NCBI GenBank assembly: GCA_964464375.1
Contig: CAYXFU010000003.1
Coordinates: 81,010 to 145,009 of the forward strand
DNA: 64,000 nucleotides
Source of the DNA: CAIOZA01 sp964464375
Lineage (GTDB): Bacteria; Bacteroidota; Ignavibacteria; Kapaibacteriales; UBA2268
Direction of reading: 5' to 3'
Translations under genes and position numbers: made by a program
Part shown: positions 35,579 to 44,210 of the stretch, one piece after another
Numbering within the stretch: position 1 is the first letter of the stretch
Layout: every line of letters begins with the position of its first letter
Notes under the pieces: generated by a model
Told to the model about the DNA's origin: nothing
Databases searched by the model: none
What the model saw: only the letters and a program-made list of their open reading frames with translations

Positions 35579-36205
35579 TTAGTACTGAACAGTTGTTAGA
35601 ATTGAGTTAAATGCTTTGATAATGTCCTCACGTGTTGGTAATACGATACCTTTGAGATTCATTGGGAATACTGACATTTCGTAGTATTCATTGAGAGATG
35701 ATTTATATACTGCCGAAATTCCATTCATAGTATTATCTGCATTAGCATATTCATATTTGGAGAAATTTCGTGGTCCCATTGTTATTGTAGAATACTTGCC
35801 AATCTGATGAACTGATGCGGCTGTCTTTTTTGCCCTGCGTTCCATGCTAAGACGGGATATACCGAGAAGTCCTTCCTTGGCAAAGATTTCATCTATTTTG
35901 TCAGCTTTTCTTATGAGGCTGAAGACTACACTGATTGAATACTCGGTATTGACGGCTACAGCAATTACATCTACTGGTGCAGTTTCTTCCATATTGATCA
36001 AGAACCAATCACGGGGAAGATAGGCTATCATGTCTCCTGCATGTGAACGGATCATAATGTCTGACATCGCCATTTCGGGTTGAGGGCTGAGGTTAAGTAT
36101 CAAAGGTTTTTCTTCGCCTTTGTCGTCATTTTTAACAACAATACAACCGCTTAGATAGACTAAGAGGATGAGAAATACCAATATATTTATGGATTTTGTA
36201 TTCAA
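35579..36205 (-). CDS. Hypothetical lipoprotein
   Basis: The signal peptide ends in VYLSGC, a lipobox. The 208-residue protein is otherwise mixed alpha/beta, with MIAYLPRDWFLI and SSLNEYYEMSVFPMNLKG segments. I do not recognise a family. It precedes the small helical protein gene by two bases. Confidence 0.68.
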   Translation of the reverse strand: MNTKSINILVFLILLVYLSGCIVVKNDDKGEEKPLILNLSPQPEMAMSDIMIRSHAGDMIAYLPRDWFLINMEETAPVDVIAVAVNTEYSISVVFSLIRKADKIDEIFAKEGLLGISRLSMERRAKKTAASVHQIGKYSTITMGPRNFSKYEYANADNTMNGISAVYKSSLNEYYEMSVFPMNLKGIVLPTREDIIKAFNSILTTVQY

Positions 36206-36381
36206 TTTTTTTGTCTATTCATGCAAGTTACGAAATCATGTGCTTTCTCAAAATTCAAAAAATTCCTGCATTAGCTTCGCTTTTACAACGTGATCTCAGG
36301 AATGAAAGCTTGTAAATTCTGCAATTGTCTATAATTAAATAAATAATTGCATTACAAATTTAACGAATTTAAGGCACATTT

Positions 36382-37017
36382 TTATTCAGATTTGAATATT
36401 TTTTCTCCGGCTTCGATTTTCAATTGAATAAAGTTCTGCTCTGGAACCCTGGCACAGCTGTATTTGTGGTTATAGGCACAATAAGGATTGTAGGCATAAT
36501 TGAAATCCAATATCAAGGTTTCTTTGCTATCGATAGGAAAATCAAGATATCTGCCAGCCTCATAAGTGTCTTTGCCGTTAGTCTCATCGAAGAATGGTAC
36601 AAAAAGTTCCGGTGGATCAATAACCTGACCATTCTTCATCGGAAGGAAACCTAATAAAGAATAGGTTGAATCCAATAACTTAAACTCTAGTTTGCAGTAT
36701 TTTATCATAAATCTTGTGATGTCTTCTTTCGAAGTTCGGAACTTGACTGTGTCCTGCTTCTCGAATTTGATAATTTTTGCAGTAAAAATAAATTCTTTCG
36801 ATTCTGGGTAGTATTTCAGTCCTTCGAAAGTAGGTTTTATTTCTTCAGGTATTGGTGAATCTTTATCCGTTTTGAATTGACTATCTTTTGACATTCTAAA
36901 CTGAGAGAGTTCTGATGGATTCATTAGTGTTTTATTCAGATCAGATTGAGTTTTACCACCGCAATTCATCAGGGTAAACCCCAGAAAAAGAAATATTAAG
37001 CAATTGCGAAATTTCAT
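36382..37017 (-). CDS. DUF1684-like lipoprotein
   Basis: The signal peptide ends in FTLMNC, a lipobox, so the 211-residue protein is probably a lipoprotein. The C terminus reads LDFNYAYNPYCAYNHKYSCARVPEQN and ends with IEAGEK, the signature of DUF1684 proteins, whose function is unknown. The N-terminal half of the family (a beta sandwich) is also present. The next gene (37041-37487) lies 23 bases upstream on the same strand. Confidence 0.78.
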   Translation of the reverse strand: MKFRNCLIFLFLGFTLMNCGGKTQSDLNKTLMNPSELSQFRMSKDSQFKTDKDSPIPEEIKPTFEGLKYYPESKEFIFTAKIIKFEKQDTVKFRTSKEDITRFMIKYCKLEFKLLDSTYSLLGFLPMKNGQVIDPPELFVPFFDETNGKDTYEAGRYLDFPIDSKETLILDFNYAYNPYCAYNHKYSCARVPEQNFIQLKIEAGEKIFKSE

Positions 37018-37040
37018 TTTATTTTTCCATTTAATATTAA

Positions 37041-37487
37041 TTATTTATTTAATTTAAATTCAGTATCGCAATTGAAGCAGAAATAAGTGCGTTTCTTTAT
37101 TGGAATAGGAATGCCAAGAATAAGTATTGACGCAGCAAGTATTTTCTCAGAAAGACCGTGCGGTCTAACATTATCAGAACCACAGCTTGGGCATTGAATA
37201 TTGATTTTATTATTATCTTCCTGAATATCATCGACTGGTATGTCTGAAGCTTCAATGTCTGAATCGTCATTTATTTCAATATGTACTGAAGCCATGATTT
37301 CTAAAGCCTTCTTGAAATCAGTATCCTGTACATAAAGCTTTATTCCTCCTGCAACCACTGAATTGATTGCATACGACACATTATCATCACGTGTGAAGCA
37401 CTGAATACCTTCAGATTCGAGCATAGTTCTGACGAGATCCATTTCATAGGGATAAGTGTAGGTTGCCAGTTTGATTTGCTTGTCCAT
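37041..37487 (-). CDS. DUF2007-domain protein with C-terminal zinc ribbon
   Basis: The first 75 residues match the DUF2007 signal-transducing type: ATYTYPYEMDLVRTMLESEGI, then GGIKLYVQDTDFKKALEIM. The C-terminal part has CPSCG and CFNCD, a four-Cys zinc ribbon, separated by a hydrophobic loop. The linker is acidic (DDSDIEASDIPVDD). The role is unknown. It follows the ferredoxin-NADP reductase gene by 24 bases. Confidence 0.8.
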   Translation of the reverse strand: MDKQIKLATYTYPYEMDLVRTMLESEGIQCFTRDDNVSYAINSVVAGGIKLYVQDTDFKKALEIMASVHIEINDDSDIEASDIPVDDIQEDNNKINIQCPSCGSDNVRPHGLSEKILAASILILGIPIPIKKRTYFCFNCDTEFKLNK

Positions 37488-37511
37488 ACATCCTTCAAGT
37501 TAATAAAATCA

Positions 37512-38309
37512 TTACCATGATTCAATGTGCAGGGAGCCCGGTTTTGCCTTTGTATGGCGTGTATAACCAAATTTATCGAGATATCCGGAGACAGACGTAA
37601 CCATCTTCGGATTGCCGCAAAGGAAGAAATGAGTCTTCTCCGGATCAATTGCAAAACCTACTTTTTGCAGAACCTGAGCATCCAGATGCTCTTCGATGTA
37701 TCCTCTAAGTCCAGGCCAGTTGTCATCTGATTTTAGGAGTGTAGGGAAATAGTAGAAGTTATCGAAAGTACTCTCGATGAATTCGAGCTCACTGAGATAA
37801 CCTAAGTCCCACGGATAAGCAGCTCCATGCATAACTGCTAGCTTGATCTCTTTGTGATCGTTTATATGCGAGCGCAGAAAGCTAATATAAGGTGCCAGAC
37901 CTGTGCCTGTAGCGACCATAACAATGTCTCTGCCTTCAGGAGTATTGTTTAATGTGAAAATGCCATGGATTGTGTCTCTAACCCAAAGGCGACTCCCAAC
38001 AGTAAGATTGAACAAACGTGGTGTTAGTTGACCTGATTTAACCTGACTAATATAGAATTCAAAATTCTGCGTCTGATGATTAGCGGATGCAATGGAATAG
38101 GATCTGACAATCATTTCGTTGTCAGCTATCCTCTCAACTGAAGGAACAGAGTTCTGAGATCTTGGTTCCTGACCTAGTAATCCAATTGTAGTGAACTGTC
38201 CAGCCTTGAATAAAAGGTGTGGATCATCCGTTCTGATGCGCAGAATACATAGATCGGGTGTGAGTAAAATTTTTGCAATAACAGTCGCATTGTAAGGTGC
38301 AAATTCCAT
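37512..38309 (-). CDS. Ferredoxin-NADP+ reductase (Fpr type)
   Basis: The 265-residue protein begins MEFAPYNATVIAK. It has the FAD motif RSYSIASANH, then the NAD(P) motif VATGTGLAPYISFLRS, and a C-terminal FLCGNPKMV region. It moves electrons between ferredoxin or flavodoxin and NAD(P)H. ATG 38309 is a cleaner start than the TTG at 38336. It lies upstream of the DUF2007-like gene. Confidence 0.88.
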   Translation of the reverse strand: MEFAPYNATVIAKILLTPDLCILRIRTDDPHLLFKAGQFTTIGLLGQEPRSQNSVPSVERIADNEMIVRSYSIASANHQTQNFEFYISQVKSGQLTPRLFNLTVGSRLWVRDTIHGIFTLNNTPEGRDIVMVATGTGLAPYISFLRSHINDHKEIKLAVMHGAAYPWDLGYLSELEFIESTFDNFYYFPTLLKSDDNWPGLRGYIEEHLDAQVLQKVGFAIDPEKTHFFLCGNPKMVTSVSGYLDKFGYTRHTKAKPGSLHIESW

Positions 38310-38571
38310 AGTAAATCCGTTCGTAGTTTTAGTCAATTATCAAATATTAAATATAACAAGAAAATTCATAAGTTTTAAATCAAATGTTGGCTAAATGACG
38401 TTTTTCAATAAAATCGCTTGGATTTCTGATAGATTTTGTCTTAAAATTGGATATTGTTCTCAAAATATGGAGAAATGAAACAAATTAAAATCCCTGATTT
38501 TAAATCAATTTGCCAAACCAAAAAAGGATTACATCAAATGCAACCCTTGTGATCTAAATTTAGTTTCAATC

Positions 38572-39726
38572 TCATTGCTTCTTTTGGGGAAAAAATGGGA
38601 AGAAATGATCGAATGCTCTAAGCAAAATGAATGGTGTAACTATCAATAGAAATGATATTAACAACCCTTCCTTGTCGAAATAACCCGGGAAGTATTCTGT
38701 GAATCCTCTCATGCTTTTTGAGACCAACTGACCTCCGATAACAACATTCCATCTCATAAGTAGCACTTGCAGAAGAAGCATTCCTGATGCACACCAGATA
38801 ATAAAGTTTCTGATTTTTACATTGAATTTAGCTAATGATGTAACCGAGAGCATTAAAAATGGAACAATTGAAAATAGTCCAATCTGCAAATAGATATACG
38901 AAATTTTCAGTTTTCCATTTATTAATTGCTCTAAAATTGCCCATTTTTCAGTTTTTTCGTAAGAGATCGATAAGACCTCCATTAACTCAAGAGTAACAGC
39001 AATAATCATAAAGCCCCAGAGCCATTTTGACAATAAGTCAATAGATTCCTGGTCAACTTTAATTTTTCTTATCCAATGAACGAACAGATACAAAAAGATC
39101 AGAACAGCTAATCCGGAAACAATCGCGGAAAAAATGAAAATAATGAACATCAATGGAGTTGACCACCAAAGATTAGCTTTAATCGAGCCAAACAGGAAGC
39201 CAACATAGCCATGAAGAATACATGCTACCGGAATCCCAATCCCTCCTAAAATTACGACTAATTTCTTGTCATATCTTTTGGTATTTTCGTTATCATTAGT
39301 ATTACCTAAAATCAGAACTTTATATATGTTCTTGGCAAAACCGGTTGATTTGTTGAATTTTTCAATAAACTCACTTCTATAGCTGAACCACACTTCCAAT
39401 ACTACGATTATCATATAAGTCAGATAAACGAATCCAAATCCACTCATTGCAGACGAAAAATTTGGTGTCAACATAATGTTAAAAGCCCGCTCTGGTTTGC
39501 CCAGATGATTCAATAGAGGAACGGTAGCAAACAATAAAAAAGCTAAAGAAGCAACAAGAGCATATCTAGCGATTGATTTAAGCTTTTCCATACCAAATAC
39601 ATGATAGAAGGACGAAACAATAAAAGCACCTGCAACCATTCCTGTGATATAAGGGTACAACACAATCATTACAGTCCAGTATATATGAATCTCGTTGGGA
39701 AAGAGATAATTTTGTATAGCTTCCAT
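38572..39726 (-). CDS. nrfD: NrfD/PsrC family membrane subunit
   Basis: The 384-residue protein has about nine to ten hydrophobic helices and the NrfD/PsrC fold, with a histidine in VSSFYHVFGM near helix 2 and LNHLGKPERAFNIM. This subunit passes quinol electrons to the iron-sulfur partner. Its start overlaps the stop of the FeS gene by one base. Together with the 4Fe-4S protein and the 13-heme cytochrome it makes a three-gene electron-transfer operon. Confidence 0.9.
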   Translation of the reverse strand: MEAIQNYLFPNEIHIYWTVMIVLYPYITGMVAGAFIVSSFYHVFGMEKLKSIARYALVASLAFLLFATVPLLNHLGKPERAFNIMLTPNFSSAMSGFGFVYLTYMIIVVLEVWFSYRSEFIEKFNKSTGFAKNIYKVLILGNTNDNENTKRYDKKLVVILGGIGIPVACILHGYVGFLFGSIKANLWWSTPLMFIIFIFSAIVSGLAVLIFLYLFVHWIRKIKVDQESIDLLSKWLWGFMIIAVTLELMEVLSISYEKTEKWAILEQLINGKLKISYIYLQIGLFSIVPFLMLSVTSLAKFNVKIRNFIIWCASGMLLLQVLLMRWNVVIGGQLVSKSMRGFTEYFPGYFDKEGLLISFLLIVTPFILLRAFDHFFPFFPQKKQ

Positions 39727-40481
39727 TATTTAACCTCCAAATCAAGTCCGATGTAATAACATTTAGGATTAGTTCCTAAATCAGGTTTAAGCAATCCATA
39801 CCTTCTTTGGTGAAGAATTTTACGAATTTTACTATTTGGATCCTTCAGGTTGCCAAATATCCTTGCCTCTCGCGGACATGCATTAACACACGCTGGTTCT
39901 TCGCCTTTATGGATTCTGTGATAACAAAGAGTGCATTTATCAGCCGTTCCTTTGGCATGGTCAATATATCTGCATCCATAAGGGCAGGCTTGAACACAAT
40001 ATCCACAACCGATGCAATGTTCCTTATCAACAAGGACAACTCCATCTGGAGTGTGATAGGATGCTCCAACAGGGCATACCTGTGTACATGCTGAATTACG
40101 GCAATGATTACATATTTTGGGAACAAAGAATGCTTTTACTATATCTGCTTTAAAATTATCCTCTTTGAAACCTTCCATTGCTCCATTGGGAGAATCTACC
40201 CTAACTATTTCTTCCTTATTTATTTCGTATCTTTCAACCCAGGTTCTGAAGAAAGTATCGGGAACGGAATTTTCAACCGAGCAAGCTCTAACACATGCGC
40301 CACATCCGATACATTTAGTTGTATCGACAATATAACCCCAATCGAACTTCAATAAGTCATCATATTTGAGTACTTCAATTTTTTCACTACCTTTACTAAA
40401 GGCAAAGAAAGAACCTACAAGCAATCCTGCTGAACTGTATATACCTAATTTTAAAAATTGTCGTCTTTCTGTGTTATCCAT
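39726..40481 (-). CDS. Tat-exported 4Fe-4S ferredoxin-like subunit (HybA/NrfC type)
   Basis: A twin-arginine signal (RRQFLKLG) starts this 251-residue protein. It has four cysteine groups for 4Fe-4S clusters: CIGCGACVRAC, CNHCRNSACTQVC, CIGCGYCVQAC and CTLCYHRI. These are the hallmarks of the HybA/NrfC/PsrB family that carries electrons between the NrfD membrane subunit and periplasmic partners. It probably folds in the cytoplasm with its clusters and is then exported. Confidence 0.93.
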   Translation of the reverse strand: MDNTERRQFLKLGIYSSAGLLVGSFFAFSKGSEKIEVLKYDDLLKFDWGYIVDTTKCIGCGACVRACSVENSVPDTFFRTWVERYEINKEEIVRVDSPNGAMEGFKEDNFKADIVKAFFVPKICNHCRNSACTQVCPVGASYHTPDGVVLVDKEHCIGCGYCVQACPYGCRYIDHAKGTADKCTLCYHRIHKGEEPACVNACPREARIFGNLKDPNSKIRKILHQRRYGLLKPDLGTNPKCYYIGLDLEVK

Positions 40482-40552
40482 TGTGAATGTCCTTTTGTTA
40501 ATATTCCGGAATAACTTACATTTAAATAAATAATTGGCTCGAGCTGCTATAC

Positions 40553-41722
40553 CTATTCATGACAAGTTGTACAAAATACCTTAGAGTGGCAATTGTAACA
40601 TAATGTCTTGCCCTTTTTCTGTACTGTCAACTTGTGATCTCCACCGGTAAATTGCTCACTATGTGGCATATCAACCTTGTGGCATGACAAACAATAGTCC
40701 TTTTGATGACATAGATTGCAGGAAGCATCAATCTTTTTAGATATTTTGTTTACAGCAAATTTCTTATGCTCACCCTTCCAGTTGCCTGGATGTGGATTGC
40801 CTTTTAATTGTAAATTCATTTTGTGGATTTGCTTTTCATGGCAATTCAAACAAATTTTTGTGTCAGTTTTTTCAATATTTTTAATGTTACTGATATGATT
40901 GGGCCAATCAACCTTAGGAGGATACTTGGGATCCTTAAATGGTTTGTTTTCGTGGCACAAGAGGCAAAACTTAGCATTTCCATTCTTGTACATTCTTCCT
41001 ATGTTATCGCCTTCTTTATGGAAAAGATGACAGGTTCTGCATTCTACATAATTATTATGTGGTTTCGAATTGAAATCTTTCACAATTTCGGCATGGCAAT
41101 CTTTACATTCAAAGATTTTTGGATGATCTGCTACATCATAAAAATTCTTTGTTGGTTTAGTCTTATGGCAATCAGTGCATTTATAGACAATTGGATGTAA
41201 ACGGGATTGTCTGGAACTTGTCAATAGGAAAATTGGTTCATGGGGACTATGGCATTCAATACATTTTGCTGTTGAGTCAGTAATATGCAAGAACTTATAA
41301 TGCTCTTTTTGGTTTACCTGAGGGAAATCAGAAGGTCTGGCATTCAATTTCCTATGGCAAAAGAGACATCCCTCTAATTTAAATTCCTTTTTCAATACAG
41401 ATTGGGCTTTTGAAATTTTTGAAGAAACAGAATCTTTGTGATAAGCTACATGTAAATTACCGGCACCATGACAATCGACGCAAGGAACATTGTAATGGGC
41501 ATCTTTCTCGTGTAGATTATAAATATCCTTATGGCATTCGCTACAAGTATTATCATTCTGATTTATTACTTTTTGAGATTGAAGTTCATTAATTGCATCC
41601 CATCTGTAATGACCATGCTCATTAAAACTTTTTGGTTGCAACATTCTGTCAACAACAGCAGCAATAATAATGAGGGACACAAGAATTAATACCACTGTAT
41701 AAATATGCGATTTATCTCTCAT
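40553..41722 (-). CDS. 13-heme c-type cytochrome
   Basis: An N-terminal hydrophobic anchor (residues of about 8-25) leads 13 CxxCH motifs: CSECH, CVDCH, CLFCH, CIECH, CTDCH, CKDCH, CRTCH, CLLCH, CLNCH, CNLCH, CLSCH, CYNCH and CTTCH. The protein is periplasmic. It is the first gene of the operon with the FeS and NrfD subunits, so it is probably the electron-accepting or donating partner of that quinone-linked complex. The terminal acceptor is unknown; nitrite, metal oxides or another cytochrome are all possible. Confidence 0.92.
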   Translation of the reverse strand: MRDKSHIYTVVLILVSLIIIAAVVDRMLQPKSFNEHGHYRWDAINELQSQKVINQNDNTCSECHKDIYNLHEKDAHYNVPCVDCHGAGNLHVAYHKDSVSSKISKAQSVLKKEFKLEGCLFCHRKLNARPSDFPQVNQKEHYKFLHITDSTAKCIECHSPHEPIFLLTSSRQSRLHPIVYKCTDCHKTKPTKNFYDVADHPKIFECKDCHAEIVKDFNSKPHNNYVECRTCHLFHKEGDNIGRMYKNGNAKFCLLCHENKPFKDPKYPPKVDWPNHISNIKNIEKTDTKICLNCHEKQIHKMNLQLKGNPHPGNWKGEHKKFAVNKISKKIDASCNLCHQKDYCLSCHKVDMPHSEQFTGGDHKLTVQKKGKTLCYNCHSKVFCTTCHE

Positions 41723-42165
41723 CAGTACCTACAAGAATATAGTAAAAAAAATATTGAAATATATAAAATAATTGCTCGTCTCTATCTTGTCGATAGAAAT
41801 AAAATTAGATATTCAAAATACAGACACCGATTTTCTTAAAATTAAATAATATTTTAGAACAAAACAAATATTTAATCTCCTAATTTCTACTATAGCTCTG
41901 ATCTAACCATTCTTTTTGAATCCTTTTTTTTATTTGATAAAATAGTTAATCATTTTATTTAGTTTATATCATTGATACTTAAAAGACATGATTGATTTTA
42001 TATTATTCTTTCAAATAAATGATGAAATATAACAAATAGGAACATTTGCATCATGTTACTGCATCCTTTGCATCTTTTTTGGCACTTTTGACACTATTTT
42101 AATGAACGAAAGGGTATATAGAAAGTTTGTAACCACCTTATATTAAGATTACATTACTTTTGGAA
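41723..42165. other. AT-rich leader upstream of the 13-heme cytochrome operon
   Basis: No gene. It includes TGCATC-type short repeats at about 42050-42090 (GCATCC, TTGCATC, GGCACTTTTG) like those at the end of the 239-base repeat. Confidence 0.45.
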
Positions 42166-42403
42166 TGGCACTTTTGCATCATTTGCATCGTGTTTTTTCA
42201 ATTTTAGTATTTAATCCCTAACGGGATAAGGAAATGCAAAAGAATATTATTGATCTACAAATATTGAACTCCGATGGAGTTCCTTTATTCTATCACGTAG
42301 TGATTGAATATTTGTAGAAATCAAAGAAACAAAAATAAAACCCAATCCCGTTAGGGATTGAATATTTGTGCTTTCCCAAGTCACCAAATACAATTTGCGA
42401 AAA
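42166..42403 (-). repeat. 239-base interspersed repeat, copy B (inverted)
   Basis: The reverse complement of this 238-base segment is identical to 5092-5330 apart from one missing base. Between copies the distance is about 37 kb. Any open frame across it is accidental. No terminal short direct repeats are obvious. Confidence 0.93.
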
Positions 42404-42485
42404 GGCATGGAATTTATCAAAAAAAAGGTTTTAAAAGGAAATAAAAATAGAATATATAATTGATTTTGAGGAAATGCAGGAATCA

Positions 42486-42519
42486 ACCCCACCCCAGCCC
42501 TCTCCACGAGTGGAGAGGG
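42486..42519. repeat. CCCTCTCC/GGAGAGGG palindromic repeat, copy 3
   Basis: CCCTCTCCAC and GTGGAGAGGG pair; the flank CCCCACCCCAG resembles the reverse of the GGGATGAGG flank of the copies near 5 kb. It lies 83 bases from the 239-base repeat. Confidence 0.75.
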
Positions 42520-42631
42520 AGAACTAGAGCCTGCCTGCAAAGGCATTAATTAATTCCTGATTGGCATTGAGATTTGTGCCAATAATGAATAGGAAAAACA
42601 ATATGGTTGATATTTTCATGTGCTGAAATGA

Positions 42632-43159
42632 CTATATAATAATTTTTATTTTTTTAATTTTTTCTGTGGTAACTTTGCCATAAGGACTTACTTCGTAAAT
42701 TGTGTCCATATTAGTAAATGTAAAAATATCTATATCTTTAGAGTATTTTTTTCTGTAATAGTATTCATTTCCCACATCAGAATACTCTTCAAAAACAATA
42801 TTATCTTCGAAATTTATTTTGAAATTAAATGAATCTTCATCAATGAAAACAGCAATTATTTTTTTTCCTTCAAGTATTTTAATTTTTTGGTGTAAAAGTT
42901 CATACGAATCATCATGTAGTGAATATTGATTATCACAGTAAAATTCATCATTGTTCAAGATCCGCCAAAATTCGACGACCTTTAAGTCAATTTCACAACT
43001 AATCCACGTTTCAGAAGAAGCATTTGAGCTTTCATTATTTACTTTATCTCCTATTTGGATAATAATAATAGAACTTAAGCTAAAATATACTTCAAAGCAT
43101 GTTTTGCCGATTATTGATTTAAATGATTCAATTAGTTTTTGTTTGTTGGATTTTCTCAT
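42632..43159 (-). CDS. Putative immunity protein for the RHS toxin
   Basis: The 175-residue protein is not recognised. It is acidic, rich in Asp, Glu, Phe and Ile, and without a signal peptide. Its ATG overlaps the RHS stop by one base (TAATG). In RHS systems the small gene directly after the toxin tip is normally the immunity gene, so that is the likely role. The inference is from context only. Confidence 0.6.
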   Translation of the reverse strand: MRKSNKQKLIESFKSIIGKTCFEVYFSLSSIIIIQIGDKVNNESSNASSETWISCEIDLKVVEFWRILNNDEFYCDNQYSLHDDSYELLHQKIKILEGKKIIAVFIDEDSFNFKINFEDNIVFEEYSDVGNEYYYRKKYSKDIDIFTFTNMDTIYEVSPYGKVTTEKIKKIKIII

Positions 43160-44046
43160 TATTTAAACTTTCTTCCTACAAATTCTCTTGCTAGTTCAAG
43201 TAAATCTTTATCTGGTAAATTTTTTCCAACTTTTGCGCCAGGTATTTCCTTAAGATGAAATTCCCTCTGTAATGCTTTTGTCCATTTCTCACCTATTTCT
43301 TTCAATGCAGATGCTAAAGCCCATTTAGCTTTACCATTACTTGGACCTGGATCACCCATTGGATCTTTTTTCCCAGTACCTTTAGAAGCTGATTTATCTG
43401 AACTGAAATCCTCTCTTGCCATGTTCCTCGCTTCCATGACATTTACTTTAGTGCCAGAAGCATCAGCAGGAGTAGAAGCACCACCTAGAACATTTTTATC
43501 AATATATGAATTTGCATTTCCTGACCCATTTACAGCATCTGTAACAGTATTTATTAAACTTTCAGATGCATCTCTAATTTTTTCTCCGTTAGTCACTAAA
43601 AAATTAACCCCTAATGCACCGCCTACTATAATAAAAGCATCCCCTATACCTATCCCAACTGTGCCAATACCCCAAATTGAAACAACTACTGCTCCAGGAC
43701 CATTGCCAGTAATGTCTTTTAATCCTATAGGATTATTAAATGAATAATGATAAGGATTCCAGCCTTTATATTTCTCAAATTCAGGATCAATACTAGTAAA
43801 TCTGCCGAAATTATCTTCGTATTTGCGGACGCCGAAGTCCCCCAGCAGGGATTCGTTGTCTTTCTCTTTGGCTATGAAGCCTGTACGGTTGATATTGTCA
43901 AGACTAACGTCAACATTTATTCTTTCGCCAAATGGCTTATAATCGAATGCACTGGAGACAACATAATTATTATCATTCGTATTCTTCCTCAGCACCATAC
44001 GGACATCTCCGAGATGATCTCTGATGGAATAGTCTTTACGCCACAC
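43159..44046 (-). CDS. RHS repeat-associated core fragment with C-terminal toxin domain
   Basis: The first about 120 residues contain the RHS core: SIRDHLGDVRMVLRKN, DYKPFGERI and GVRKYEDNFGRFTSIDPEFEKYKGWNPYHYSFNNP. After the core comes a hydrophobic stretch and a C-terminal region (about 170 residues) ending ELAREFVGRKFK that I do not recognise and that is probably the toxin tip. The chosen ATG at 44046 lies within the RHS sequence; the frame stays open up to 44205 with a lipoprotein-like leader but no standard start. The gene is thus truncated, or starts unusually. Confidence 0.75.
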   Translation of the reverse strand: MWRKDYSIRDHLGDVRMVLRKNTNDNNYVVSSAFDYKPFGERINVDVSLDNINRTGFIAKEKDNESLLGDFGVRKYEDNFGRFTSIDPEFEKYKGWNPYHYSFNNPIGLKDITGNGPGAVVVSIWGIGTVGIGIGDAFIIVGGALGVNFLVTNGEKIRDASESLINTVTDAVNGSGNANSYIDKNVLGGASTPADASGTKVNVMEARNMAREDFSSDKSASKGTGKKDPMGDPGPSNGKAKWALASALKEIGEKWTKALQREFHLKEIPGAKVGKNLPDKDLLELAREFVGRKFK

Positions 44047-44210
44047 ACCGTTTTCGTCAACACGATAACTAAAATCAATAGTCGAACCTGCCCCATAGCT
44101 ATTGTATTCGACAGGGTATAAAAATGCAGTTCTGGGTGGCGAGGGTTGAGCACAAGAGGATAAAGGAAACAGAAAATTGGGGAAAAACGAGAAAAGGCTT
44201 AGTATTTAAT

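Noticed and set aside
5092..42403. The two 239-base repeats as ends of one large composite transposon
   Set aside because: The 37 kb between them is made of ordinary housekeeping and envelope genes with no transposase, so joint transposition is unlikely.
42247..42546. 99-residue minus-strand frame over the second repeat island
   Set aside because: It runs through the 239-base repeat and the CCCTCTCC palindrome and has no protein character.
43159..44046. Complete RHS polymorphic toxin gene
   Set aside because: Only the last part of the RHS core is present; the long YD-repeat shell is missing.
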